NCBI RefSeq assembly: GCF_002933395.1
Contig: NZ_PKFN01000008.1
Span: 186,001-250,000 of the forward strand
Source of the DNA: Yoonia maritima
GTDB taxonomy: Bacteria > Pseudomonadota > Alphaproteobacteria > Rhodobacterales > Rhodobacteraceae
Direction of reading: 5' to 3'
Length of the DNA: 64,000 bases
Every line of letters begins with the position of its first letter. Position 1 is the stretch's first letter. This document shows, in pieces, positions 26,716 to 35,390 of this stretch. Both the position numbers and the translations under genes were made by a program. Under the pieces are notes generated by a model. The model had not been told where the DNA came from. It did not search any database and saw only the letters and a program-made list of their open reading frames with translations.

Positions 26716-26735
26716 GGGTGGATTAAAATCCACCC
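26716..26735. terminator. Bidirectional hairpin, palindromic repeat copy B
   Basis: GGGTGGATT (26716-26724) pairs perfectly with AATCCACCC (26727-26735) and fills the gap between two convergent stops, overlapping the minus-strand stop. It is related to the repeat copies at 17028 and 35353 and is placed to end both transcripts. Confidence 0.6.
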
Positions 26736-28348
26736 TACGATGCACTGCGCTCTAACCATCCTTGGTAATGCACAACGGGCGCCCCCGTGAACGGGGCCAT
26801 AAGCGACACATCAAAATGAAAGCGTCCATCTTTTTCATACTCACGCGATACGCTTTTGGGCAGCGCAAACGGTGGCAATGGGATCGGCCCAACACGTCCA
26901 GCTATCACTGGGAAATGCAGTTGATCCTCGTCAACGTACAACCCAAGCGTAAATGTGAATGGTCCGAACCTCTCGGTCATCTTGCCCTTATGTCGGCGTA
27001 GATAAGATCTGAATTTTTGCCCATCAAAATTTCGCTCCCAACGTTCACCACCGTTATAAGGCGTCATCATCACGCTCACCGGGATATCTGCGGTCTCTGC
27101 AGGAAAGCGAAATAGCGCCCCCAAAAGACGCGCCCATGTAGATTTCCCGCGTGTGACCGACCCACGGCCAACCCAGCGCCGCGGCCCGTATATTGCGTGA
27201 AGCTCTTGAACCGCAGCTGGTAGATCGTCGTTTGCAGCCTCAAGATGGCGGGCAAACAAAGGCTGCACTTGTTCCGTTAACGTTTCAGTTGATACCGCTA
27301 AATCTGCCATGCCATCGCATACCGCATCCAATGACACGACCGCGACGGCTGGCCTTGCCCCTTTGGGTATCATGTCTGTCGCACGCAGCACCACACGAGT
27401 AGCGACAGCGGGAATGTAAGGCCCCTCGCACCGCGTGGCGACCATACGCCAGATGTGCCGCTGCCACCCCGCAGTTGATCGCACGGTGACAGCAACCGAC
27501 ATGCCGCCAACGTCGGTCCCAAACGGATAAAGCCGCTTTGCGATCCACAAAAGGAAACTGATCAACCAATCCGGAATTGGAAAGCGCCACATCCCGCGCA
27601 GCCACGACAGAACCGCCAGTGACCAGTTCATCACCCCAAGTTCTAAACCAGCACGAAACAGTACCGATTGCGCGTCAAAGGCCTGTGCAAATAGCCTGTG
27701 GTCGGGAACCTCGATCATCCAACCAGACCGCACAATCCCCTGACCGATGTCAAAGCGCGCAGGACGCGACCAACTGCGCATTGGGACATTACTGCCATCT
27801 ATCATAACATCAAAATCGGTACCGCATTGATGCAAAATACTGGCCACCACCGACCGCCCACGCGGCGCGCGGTTCCCCGGTAGGATTGCGGTGCTGATCG
27901 TATCAACTTCCTCCGCACCTTTGATAAGTTCAGCCGCGGCTGACGAAGAAATCGCGGGCACACTGGACACGCCCGACAACGCGAAAACGCCCGCTGCCTT
28001 TGCCAATTCATCCAACGTGGAAATTCCGGCACAAAAGGCGGGATCATCCGCCAGATCAAGATAGTTCACGCCCTGCGCGATGCATGCCTTAGCAAACCCA
28101 TACGGATCATCACCATAGGCGTGAAACGGACCCGCCGCATCGACAACGGCATCGGGCTTTAGTGCCCATAGCGGCGTCAGATCACCGGAACGATCAACCA
28201 CCAAATGCCCAGCGCCGAACTGAGCGGCCAACGCCTCTGCTTTTACCGCAGAACGCCCTGCCACGATGACCTCGTGAGCGTCACGGGTCAGCAGATCAAC
28301 CAGCTTTGCCCCGAACACCCCATAACCACCAAGGACGACAATTTTCAC
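26735..28348 (-). CDS. Saccharopine dehydrogenase-like NAD(P)-binding protein with DUF4166 domain
   Basis: 537 residues. The N-terminal Rossmann domain has VVLGGYGVFGAKLV (4-17) and continues with saccharopine-dehydrogenase-like blocks (VVDAAGPFHAYGDDPY, YLDLADD). The C-terminal part from about 390 has the DUF4166 pattern (GGERWERNFDGQKFRSYL, then GPFTFTLGLYVDEDQLHFPV). The start is GTG, overlapping the stop of the DCC gene, so the two are coupled. The substrate is unknown; a hydrophobic section around 265-290 (WLISFLLWIAKRLYPFG) may contact membrane lipids. Confidence 0.8.
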   Translation of the reverse strand: MKIVVLGGYGVFGAKLVDLLTRDAHEVIVAGRSAVKAEALAAQFGAGHLVVDRSGDLTPLWALKPDAVVDAAGPFHAYGDDPYGFAKACIAQGVNYLDLADDPAFCAGISTLDELAKAAGVFALSGVSSVPAISSSAAAELIKGAEEVDTISTAILPGNRAPRGRSVVASILHQCGTDFDVMIDGSNVPMRSWSRPARFDIGQGIVRSGWMIEVPDHRLFAQAFDAQSVLFRAGLELGVMNWSLAVLSWLRGMWRFPIPDWLISFLLWIAKRLYPFGTDVGGMSVAVTVRSTAGWQRHIWRMVATRCEGPYIPAVATRVVLRATDMIPKGARPAVAVVSLDAVCDGMADLAVSTETLTEQVQPLFARHLEAANDDLPAAVQELHAIYGPRRWVGRGSVTRGKSTWARLLGALFRFPAETADIPVSVMMTPYNGGERWERNFDGQKFRSYLRRHKGKMTERFGPFTFTLGLYVDEDQLHFPVIAGRVGPIPLPPFALPKSVSREYEKDGRFHFDVSLMAPFTGAPVVHYQGWLERSAS

Positions 28349-28752
28349 GACAACACCCTCGCACGAAATTCTGGATTAGGGATCGCACATATATCGCCGC
28401 GCCCAAACATGGCATAGCGGTTGCGGGCGACACGGGCGTATAGCCAATTGCGGATCGGGCGCGGGATCACCCGCAAAGCCACGAACATTCTGCCCCACCC
28501 TCCAGAGCGCTGCCCAACCCGGATCAACGCATCAAAATCGCGCCAGACCGTCCCATTTTCAATAAACAACCAAGTATCCGGATCCAACGGATCAAGCCCA
28601 TTGTCACGCATCAACGCCGCCCCAGTTTCAGATTGGATCGGCGCAATCTTAATCTCGCCCGATTTATCGAGCCTATGGATCATACGTGCGCCCCAACTGC
28701 AAAGCGCACAAGTGGCGTCCATGACGGCTGTGGGCTGGTCTGCTGGTGTCAT
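28345..28752 (-). CDS. DCC-family (DUF393) thiol-disulfide oxidoreductase-like protein
   Basis: 135 residues. The N-terminal DATCALCSWGARMIHRLD carries the DxxCxxC motif of the family in a thioredoxin-like setting; later blocks are WLFIENGTVWRDFDALIRV and IPRPIRNWLYARVARNRYAMFG. It starts with AAGGA at good distance and overlaps the DUF4166 gene start by four bases. Redox activity is inferred from the Cys pair. Confidence 0.85.
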   Translation of the reverse strand: MTPADQPTAVMDATCALCSWGARMIHRLDKSGEIKIAPIQSETGAALMRDNGLDPLDPDTWLFIENGTVWRDFDALIRVGQRSGGWGRMFVALRVIPRPIRNWLYARVARNRYAMFGRGDICAIPNPEFRARVLS

Positions 28753-28923
28753 TCGGCATCCTTTCCACTCACCTTATCGAGCGAGGTGACACCGATAGCA
28801 ATGGGACTATGATAATCTGAAACGGGTAGCTACGCCTTGATTGGCCATGCCAGCCGTGCTGGCAAGTTGAAGCTTTACTGCAAGTAAACCAATGTTCGGT
28901 TTGCCGTCTCATTCAGCAAACAG
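28753..28923. other. Intergenic with a perfect TGCCAGC/GCTGGCA hairpin
   Basis: 171 bases between the DCC gene start and the 3' end of the membrane-protein gene. A 7-bp perfect stem lies at 28848-28864 with a 3-base loop, without a T-run. It must hold the promoter of the DCC-DUF4166 operon. No coding frame. Confidence 0.4.
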
Positions 28924-29373
28924 TCATTTCAAGTTGTCGCTATTAAGTGCGTACACCAAAACTCCGATTAAACCTATGCTTCCAGTGTAATACCCAACTA
29001 TCAACATCCACGGCGCAATACGTTCAGCGCTAGGTAAACTTTGTACAAAGTCATTTCCGGTTAGGACAACAAGCGGCGCAATGAGGAATGCTATGACATA
29101 GATCAAATGCAGGATCAGTAGTACCGTTTTGGCTTTTCGCGTTGGCGGAAATGCATAACCAGAAAGATCTGGCTGCGTAAATTCGACCACACACTTGTTT
29201 TTTACAGTGTATCGAGCGAGCGCCACGTAGATTGTAAGTGTTAAAATACAGATAATTACGTCAAAAGACGAACTCAACGAAAAATACAAGGATAACCCAC
29301 TAGTCAAAACTACAGCATGAAATATCCTGCGGATATTCGTCCCCATTTCCCCATACAAAGCCAAGATATACAT
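28924..29373 (-). CDS. Membrane protein of unknown function
   Basis: 149 residues with four hydrophobic helices (about 17-35, 38-55, 82-105 and 120-142). Base composition is more A+T-rich than neighbours. The start at 29373 has only a distant AAGG; an ATG at 29346 is possible. No family recognised. It may be a recently acquired gene. Confidence 0.6.
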   Translation of the reverse strand: MYILALYGEMGTNIRRIFHAVVLTSGLSLYFSLSSSFDVIICILTLTIYVALARYTVKNKCVVEFTQPDLSGYAFPPTRKAKTVLLILHLIYVIAFLIAPLVVLTGNDFVQSLPSAERIAPWMLIVGYYTGSIGLIGVLVYALNSDNLK

Positions 29374-29552
29374 TATTTATTTAACCTTATTTATCCATAC
29401 AGCGACAAAGCTGGCGTCGCATTGACCGCTTTCAGAGTGATGTAAAAAACGACACACCCGATACTTCAAATTCACCCTGCAAGATATCTGAAATAGCATA
29501 TTGTATTTTCTTCTGGCTCAGAGGTTTTCATGCTTAACAACCAACCAACACG

Positions 29553-29948
29553 CTAATTCCAAATCTGCATGTCATGTGCAGTCAAATCGATCCAATCGGG
29601 CTTGCGATTGTCGTATACGGACACTTGCGGCACCGGCAAATCACCGGGTGCAAAGGCTCCCACGGGAATGGCGATGCCATCTGTCTGATCATTTTCGTAC
29701 CAAACAGTCACACCACAATTCGGGCAAAAATGATAAGTAATCTTACTACCCTCGTCACCAGTGCGAACAAAACTGCGGCTTTCTCCGCTCAGGTTAACAG
29801 CCTCTGCCGCAAAGCGCGCATTCCAAGAAAACGCACTACCAGTCCGGGTCCGACAGTCGTTACAATGACATGTTGCGACACGCAACGGGTCACCTGTCGC
29901 AACAGCAGTCAAAGTACCACAGGCGCATGAAGCAGTACGTTGTCTCAT
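29553..29948 (-). CDS. GFA-family (glutathione-dependent formaldehyde-activating-like) zinc protein
   Basis: 131 residues from ATG 29948, with AGGG 8 bases upstream; a frame extension to 29993 is unsupported. Zinc-binding Cys are visible in CACGTL, ATCHCNDCRTRTGSAF and HFCPNCGVTVWY, the pattern of GFA/CENP-V proteins. Actual formaldehyde activity is not established for most members. It lies 54 bases upstream of the epimerase stop on the same strand, a possible two-gene unit. Confidence 0.88.
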   Translation of the reverse strand: MRQRTASCACGTLTAVATGDPLRVATCHCNDCRTRTGSAFSWNARFAAEAVNLSGESRSFVRTGDEGSKITYHFCPNCGVTVWYENDQTDGIAIPVGAFAPGDLPVPQVSVYDNRKPDWIDLTAHDMQIWN

Positions 29949-30002
29949 TTCAATAACCCTATTGAAGTCGTATTCGTTGAGATTTGCCTGCATTGAAGGC
30001 GC

Positions 30003-30887
30003 CTAGCCCAACACATCCCGCCAAGAATGTTTGGGCGCGAACCCTACCATCGCTTTGGCCTTATCATTCGCATAAAACGTCTCGTCCGGCCGCATTTTGC
30101 GTTTGACCGGCACACCTGTATAGAACTGAGCGATGACTTCGTCGGATGTGATCCCAACTGACATGTCGTCGTTGGCGACGTTGAACACCTCATAGCCCAG
30201 ACCGTCGGTTTTCAGGCAACAATCAACCATATGCCCCAGATCGCGCGCGTCGATATAGGCAAAGATGTTGCGACGGCGTAGGCTCGCGTCCTCCATAAAG
30301 GCGGGGAAGTTCGTTGCGTATTCATGCGGCTCGATCACGTTGTTGATCCGCAGCCCATAGATGTCGATGCCTGAACGTGCCTGAAACGACTTGGCCGTCA
30401 TCTCGTTACAGACCTTGGACATGGCATAGCTATCGTGCGGCACGGTGGGGTGATCTTCGTCGATTGGGACGTAATCGGGTTTCAGCTCTCCATCCGCGAA
30501 ACAAACGGCATATGTGGTTTCGGAGCTTGCGAAAATCACCTTGGGGATACCCAGCTTCACCGCAGCTTCGATCACATTGTAGGTGGTGATGGTATTCTGG
30601 CGAAAGCATTCGCCATCGGTACCAATCATCACGCGCGGCACAGCCGCGAAATGCACAACCGCATCGTATTTCGGCACGCCAGTTCCAGCGTCCAACTCGT
30701 GAAAATCAGTAAATTGTGACATCGCTCCAATCACTTGGCCGGCGTCCGTGAGATCAATCAGTAGTTCGGACACATCCAACCCCGATGGGGTCATATCCGC
30801 ATTGACGACCGTATGGCCCTGTCCTTGCAAATAAGTAATCGCATGTTTGCCAGCCTTGCCGCTGCCGCCTGTGAAAAAGATGCGCAT
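30003..30887 (-). CDS. NAD-dependent epimerase/dehydratase-family protein (extended SDR)
   Basis: 294 residues from ATG 30887 with GGAGG upstream; 17 extra upstream codons are unlikely. The nucleotide motif TGGSGKAG is at 6-13. Sequence features of the extended SDR family continue with SSETTYAV near 116 and the catalytic YAMSK near 151-155. Related proteins act on sugars or sugar-like lactones; the substrate is not determinable here. Confidence 0.88.
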   Translation of the reverse strand: MRIFFTGGSGKAGKHAITYLQGQGHTVVNADMTPSGLDVSELLIDLTDAGQVIGAMSQFTDFHELDAGTGVPKYDAVVHFAAVPRVMIGTDGECFRQNTITTYNVIEAAVKLGIPKVIFASSETTYAVCFADGELKPDYVPIDEDHPTVPHDSYAMSKVCNEMTAKSFQARSGIDIYGLRINNVIEPHEYATNFPAFMEDASLRRRNIFAYIDARDLGHMVDCCLKTDGLGYEVFNVANDDMSVGITSDEVIAQFYTGVPVKRKMRPDETFYANDKAKAMVGFAPKHSWRDVLG

Positions 30888-31112
30888 GGTTTGCCTCCGT
30901 TTTTTTGCCCACCGTAGCGTAGTTTTGGCAGACCACAACGGTCAGCCTCTCAAAAGCCGCGGCCTCCAAAAATATTTAAGTGAGATGAAACTATTTTGAA
31001 TGCCCCTCGTGGATAGTGGGAGCGCGTAGAAGAACGGGTTGCAAGAACCCTCTTTTTACAAATCATAACTCCCCCGCGCACTGCGGAATATTAGCAAGCG
31101 AGATCACTACCA
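30888..31112. other. Intergenic between epimerase start and second Hint gene
   Basis: 225 bases. It holds the epimerase promoter (leftward), a GGCCTCC plus AAAAATATTT stretch around 30960-30977 like the short gene-end elements of this group, and the small hairpin at 31036-31057. No frame has a ribosome site. Confidence 0.4.
31036..31057 (+). terminator. Terminator-like hairpin in the leader of the second Hint gene
   Basis: GGGTT (31036-31040) and AACCC (31046-31050) form a short stem followed by TCTTTTT. On the plus strand it lies 56 bases before the Hint gene at 31113, with no plus-strand gene ending upstream. It might therefore attenuate the Hint transcript. Confidence 0.35.
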
Positions 31113-32222
31113 ATGCCGACGTCGTTCAAAGTTTTTTCTTTAGGGCAACTTCCGATCTGGGACCCTCAAGAAGGGAACACCACGTTGCAACAGTCTGCAG
31201 TTACTAATTCCTTGGGGACCTATGGTTCATCAGATAACCCTTTATTTCGCGATATTCGTAACTTTGATCCGGCAGGAAATGGATTTGGCGGCGGATCTGC
31301 AAACTCCTATGATATAGACAATAATGCTTCCAATGACCAATTTAGCATTGATGGCGGTCCAGCCCAGACATTTGACGCCATCATGCAGTTTGATGCCGTC
31401 ATCACGTACAAAGATGGAACAACTGCGACAATCACTGCGAACGTCATGCAGGACGTGAACGGAAACTCATATTGGGTTCCAGAAACCGTAGAAAACGCAG
31501 ACCAAGAGGCGATCAATGCGCAGGCTATTCGATCTCTTGAATTGGTATCTCCGATATACGCGAATAATAACGCAGGTCAGGGTTATAGCATGGCCGCTGA
31601 TCGGGCCGATAGCGACCCGCTTTGCTTTACACGCGGTACATGCATTTCCTGCCCAGGTGGCCCACGAATGATCGAACACATCGCAGAAGGCGATCAAGTA
31701 ATGACGATGGATCATGGTATCCAGACGGTCAGGTGGATCGGCCGACGTACTTACGCCGCAGTCGGTCGCCTCGCGCCCATTAAAATCAAAGCTGGAACAC
31801 TTAACGCAATCGTAGATCTCGAGGTCAGTCCACAGCACCGTATTCTGCTGCAAGGTCCAGAGGCCGAATTATTGTTTGGAACAAGCGAAGTCTTGGTTCC
31901 CGCTAAACATCTCGTGAATGACGACACCATCACAGTGCGACGCGGGGGCGAAGTCGAGTACATACACCTGCTTTTTGACCACCACGAAGTCGTCTGGGCG
32001 GATGGCGTCGCCACGGAAACGCTATTTCTAGGTGAAACAGGCAAACGCGCACTGGATGCCGAAAACTTAGAGGAACTGCATACAATATTCCCTGAACTAA
32101 ATGACTTAAATACCAGCACCATGAAAACGGCGCGCCCGGTTGTAAAAGGCTATGAGGCCGCAGCCTTGATCGCCGCACGTAGCAAATACCAGACTTCGGA
32201 GCCCATCGTTCAAGCCGTCTGA
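31113..32222 (+). CDS. Hint-domain (Hedgehog/intein-type) protein, Cys-containing
   Basis: 369 residues. The N-terminal 165 residues are Asn/Gly/Asp-rich and resemble the non-repeat parts of roseobacter secreted proteins. The Hint_2 domain starts at LCFTRGTCISCPGG (about 170) with the predicted nucleophilic Cys, then VMTMDHGIQTVRWIGRRTY, and has the expected VSPQHRILLQGP block near 240 and HLLFDHHEVVWADGVATETL near 290. The N-terminal part has no signal peptide, so type I secretion is possible but unproven. Stands alone between the epimerase and parE. Confidence 0.82.
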   Translation: MPTSFKVFSLGQLPIWDPQEGNTTLQQSAVTNSLGTYGSSDNPLFRDIRNFDPAGNGFGGGSANSYDIDNNASNDQFSIDGGPAQTFDAIMQFDAVITYKDGTTATITANVMQDVNGNSYWVPETVENADQEAINAQAIRSLELVSPIYANNNAGQGYSMAADRADSDPLCFTRGTCISCPGGPRMIEHIAEGDQVMTMDHGIQTVRWIGRRTYAAVGRLAPIKIKAGTLNAIVDLEVSPQHRILLQGPEAELLFGTSEVLVPAKHLVNDDTITVRRGGEVEYIHLLFDHHEVVWADGVATETLFLGETGKRALDAENLEELHTIFPELNDLNTSTMKTARPVVKGYEAAALIAARSKYQTSEPIVQAV

Positions 32223-32351
32223 GAAGACCAGCCAGAAACACAATACGATTGCGCCGTTTTCTTGGCCTAGGTCACGCCTACGCACATTCCGTGATTGCTC
32301 CATCCGCGACAGGCTGCCATATTGGCCCAAACCAAAAGAATGAGCAGTACC

Positions 32352-34313
32352 ATGGCCGATGATCTTCTTTCTGGGGGCGCTTCCCCTGACGACTACAATG
32401 CATCCTCTATCGAAGTGCTCGAGGATATGGAGCACGTGCGCCTACGCCCGGGTATGTATATCGGGGGTAAGGACGAACGCGCGCTGCACCACATGGTCGC
32501 CGAAATCATCGACAACTCCATGGATGAAGCTGTCGCCGGGCACGCCACATGGATCGAGGTCGAGCTACACGAAAACGGCCATGTCACTGTGCGCGATAAC
32601 GGGCGAGGCATTCCAACTGACCCACACCCCAAGAACCCCGACAAATCCGCGCTCGAGATCATCTTTTGTACATTGAACGCAGGTGGGAAATTCTCGGGTG
32701 ATAGTTACCAAACGTCGGGTGGTTTGCACGGGGTTGGATCGTCGGTCGTGAACGCGCTGTCGGATCATCTGCGTGTCGAGGTCGCGCGCAACAAAGAACT
32801 CTTCATGATGGAATTCTCGCGCGGGGTGCCACAAGCGCCGCTCGCGAAAATCGGCGCAGCACCAAATCGGCGCGGCACCGCGGTGACGTTCCACCCTGAC
32901 GAAGAAATCTTCGGTAAGCTGACGCTCAAACCCAAGACGCTGTTCAAAATGGCCCGGTCAAAGGCCTACCTATTTTCAGGCGTTGAAATCCGCTGGAAAA
33001 CAGCAATCAACGATGGCGACACCCCGCTAGAGGCCACATTCAAATTCCCGGGCGGCTTGGCCGACTACCTGACCGAAACCATGTCAGGCGCGACGACCTA
33101 CTCTGAAAAACCCTTTGCGGGCACCGTGTCCTTCCAAGACAAATTCAACGTCCCCGGCAAGGTCGAATGGGCGATCAACTGGACCCCTGCCCGCGACGGT
33201 TTCATTCAGTCCTACTGTAACACCGTCCCAACCCCCGAAGGCGGCACGCACGAGGCCGGGTTCTGGTCCGCGATCCTCAAGGGGATCAAAGCCTACGGTG
33301 ATCTGGTCGGCAACAAAAAGGCCGGGACAATCACGCGCGAAGACCTGACCACAGGTGCCGGCGCACTTGTGTCCTGCTTTATCCGCGAACCGGAATTCGT
33401 CGGGCAGACAAAGGACCGTCTGGCCACAACAGACGCCCAGCGAATGGTGGATGCCGCCGTGCGTGACCACTTTGACAACTGGCTCGCGGCGGATACCAAA
33501 TCCGCAGGTGCAATCCTTGATTTCCTTGTGCTGCGTGCCGAAGAACGTCTTCGCCGCAAACAAGAAAAAGAAACTTCGCGCAAATCAGCGACCAAGAAGC
33601 TGCGCCTGCCGGGTAAACTGACCGACTGCACATCCAAAGACAGGGTCGGGACTGAGCTGTTCATCGTCGAGGGTGACTCGGCTGGTGGTTCAGGCAAAGG
33701 GGCGCGTGAACGCAAAACCCAAGCGCTGCTGCCGCTCAAAGGTAAAATCCTGAACGTCTTGGGCGCGGCGTCGAACAAGCTGACAACCAACCAAGAAATC
33801 AACGACCTCTGCGAGGCGTTGGGCGTTGGCATGGGCACGAAATTCAACGTTGATGACCTGCGTTACGACAAGATCATCATCATGACCGATGCGGACGTCG
33901 ACGGGGCGCATATCGCGGCGCTGTTGATGACGTTCTTCTTTACCCAAATGCGGCCGCTGATAGACCAAGGGCACCTTTATCTGGCCTGCCCACCGCTCTA
34001 CCGCCTGACCCAAGGCGCGCGGCGCGTCTATGTGGCAGACGACGCCGAAAAAGACGCGATGATGGAAAAGGGCCTCGGCGGCAAAGGCAAGATCGACGTG
34101 CAGCGGTTTAAGGGTCTAGGCGAGATGGACGCAAAAGACCTCAAAGAGACCACGATGGACCCGGCCACCCGCAAACTCATCCGCGTCACCGTCCACGACG
34201 ACGAACCCGGCGATACAGCCGATCTGGTCGAGCGCCTGATGGGTAAGAAACCAGAACTGCGGTTCCAGTATATTCAAGAAAACGCGCAGTTCGTGGAGGA
34301 GTTGGATGTTTAA
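32352..34313 (+). CDS. parE: DNA topoisomerase IV subunit B
   Basis: ATPase subunit of the chromosome-decatenating type IIA topoisomerase. 653 residues from ATG 32352 (MADDLLSG); an ATG at 32340 and a start further upstream are possible. GHKL ATP-binding blocks are RPGMYIGG and EIIDNSMDEAVAG, then DNGRGIP and GGLHGVGSSVVNALS. The Toprim region carries IVEGDSAGGSGKGARERK and TDADVDGAHI, and the C-terminus has RFKGLGEM. The gene at 34332 follows after 18 bases and is probably cotranscribed. Confidence 0.95.
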   Translation: MADDLLSGGASPDDYNASSIEVLEDMEHVRLRPGMYIGGKDERALHHMVAEIIDNSMDEAVAGHATWIEVELHENGHVTVRDNGRGIPTDPHPKNPDKSALEIIFCTLNAGGKFSGDSYQTSGGLHGVGSSVVNALSDHLRVEVARNKELFMMEFSRGVPQAPLAKIGAAPNRRGTAVTFHPDEEIFGKLTLKPKTLFKMARSKAYLFSGVEIRWKTAINDGDTPLEATFKFPGGLADYLTETMSGATTYSEKPFAGTVSFQDKFNVPGKVEWAINWTPARDGFIQSYCNTVPTPEGGTHEAGFWSAILKGIKAYGDLVGNKKAGTITREDLTTGAGALVSCFIREPEFVGQTKDRLATTDAQRMVDAAVRDHFDNWLAADTKSAGAILDFLVLRAEERLRRKQEKETSRKSATKKLRLPGKLTDCTSKDRVGTELFIVEGDSAGGSGKGARERKTQALLPLKGKILNVLGAASNKLTTNQEINDLCEALGVGMGTKFNVDDLRYDKIIIMTDADVDGAHIAALLMTFFFTQMRPLIDQGHLYLACPPLYRLTQGARRVYVADDAEKDAMMEKGLGGKGKIDVQRFKGLGEMDAKDLKETTMDPATRKLIRVTVHDDEPGDTADLVERLMGKKPELRFQYIQENAQFVEELDV

Positions 34314-34331
34314 AATTTTTGGAGGTCACTT

Positions 34332-35000
34332 TTGGAAGACGAAAAGTTAATTCAAGCTCAGGAAATGCTCGATGGCTATATTGAGCACGCCGTCAACCAC
34401 GAGTACCATGCAAACAGTGAACCTCCATGGGATCCCGCAGACTGTGATGCCGTCGTATTTCTTACCAACGTTCTAAACCAAAAACTCCCGATAAACTTCA
34501 TCGCATTAGTGAAATCGGGTGTTCCTACTTCTGAATATGATCAAGTGAAATTTGCCGGCCGACTTGGCCGCTCAGTCTTTTTACATCAAAAATTTGGTGA
34601 ACTTTCCGAAACTAGTTCAGCGAACTATGACGTGGATGATTTAAGTCCCACCTTTGAACTCGAAAGTGATGAAAAGGAGCGTGTACTCCATCTTAGTAGT
34701 CAGCTTAGGAAAATAATTTTTGCGTCCATGGTCTTTGATGATCCACATAAGAGGCGACTATTAAACCGTATCGCAGCCGTAGAACGCGAAGTTCACCAAG
34801 ACAAAGGCAAACTTGATGTTGTCTTGGCGGGTATTTCAGATGTGGGCGATACGCTTAAGAAATTTGGCGGCGATCTCAAACCACTTTCAGAGCGCTATTC
34901 TGAGATCGTTCAGTTGACCAGATCAAAGTCTGATCAATATGATCAAATTCCACCTCCACCAGAACATGAAGCGTTACCTGCTCCAGATACTGACGAATAG
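34332..35000 (+). CDS. Hypothetical protein downstream of parE
   Basis: 222 residues, starting at a TTG with GGAGG 6 bases upstream. The protein is acidic and soluble with no membrane segment. About residues 110-190 look helical (LHLSSQLRKIIFASMVF, LNRIAAVEREVHQDKGKLD), and a Pro-rich tail (IPPPPEHEALPAPDTDE) ends it. Lower G+C than parE suggests recent acquisition. No family recognised. Proximity to parE suggests cotranscription, not function. Confidence 0.65.
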   Translation: MEDEKLIQAQEMLDGYIEHAVNHEYHANSEPPWDPADCDAVVFLTNVLNQKLPINFIALVKSGVPTSEYDQVKFAGRLGRSVFLHQKFGELSETSSANYDVDDLSPTFELESDEKERVLHLSSQLRKIIFASMVFDDPHKRRLLNRIAAVEREVHQDKGKLDVVLAGISDVGDTLKKFGGDLKPLSERYSEIVQLTRSKSDQYDQIPPPPEHEALPAPDTDE

Positions 35001-35116
35001 GTATACTATCTCTACCTGATGGGGACGTATGCATACTTGCCAACACTGGGCATCGCTTGGACCTCGGGGTGGGTGCTGTAGCGCCCTCCCCATGGGGGAG
35101 GGTTTGAACCGTCTTG

Positions 35117-35139
35117 GAATTGATCCAGTGGATCAATTC
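35117..35139. repeat. Perfect 10-bp inverted repeat
   Basis: GAATTGATCC and GGATCAATTC around a 3-base centre. The perfect symmetry and absence of a T-run argue for a dispersed palindrome rather than a terminator. Confidence 0.55.
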
Positions 35140-35352
35140 AGGTGAAAACGGGCGGAGCCCCGGTCCGGGCGCTGCCAGGCGATGCCGGGCCGGACGTGGA
35201 TCAGGTGAAACCACTCCACCGCACGCGCCTTTAACCCGATCAACGCCACACAGATGTCCGACGCTTTGCCGACGCAAATCCGACGTGATGCCGGCAGCCC
35301 CAAACCCTTAAAACAAGGGCGTTAACCTATGATTCGCCACCCCGCCCCGTAG

Positions 35353-35370
35353 GGTGGGTTTCAACCCACC
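35353..35370. repeat. Palindromic repeat copy C (GTAGGGTGGGTTT family)
   Basis: GGTGGGTT and AACCCACC with a 2-base loop, preceded by GTAG. It lies 21 bases beyond the cytochrome c stop on the minus strand and matches the copies at 17028 and 26716 in sequence and position relative to gene ends. Confidence 0.55.
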
Positions 35371-35390
35371 GCACGCTGACAAAAGCAGCC

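Larger units (their letters stand above)
35001..35390. other. Structured non-coding region with several palindromes
   Basis: 390 bases, distinctly G+C-rich compared with the preceding gene. It holds CCCTCCCC/GGGGAGGG (35084-35102), the perfect GAATTGATCC/GGATCAATTC palindrome (35117-35139), GC-rich repeats around 35150-35205 and the hairpin at 35353-35370. Open frames through it have no ribosome site and no family-like sequence. I read it as an intergenic repeat element or non-coding RNA region. Confidence 0.55.

Noticed and set aside
34876..35277. 133-codon minus-strand frame (ELIHWINSKTVQTL) after the parE-linked gene
   Set aside because: It runs over a palindrome-rich non-coding element and partly opposes a real gene; no start signal. 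Treated as repeat-derived.
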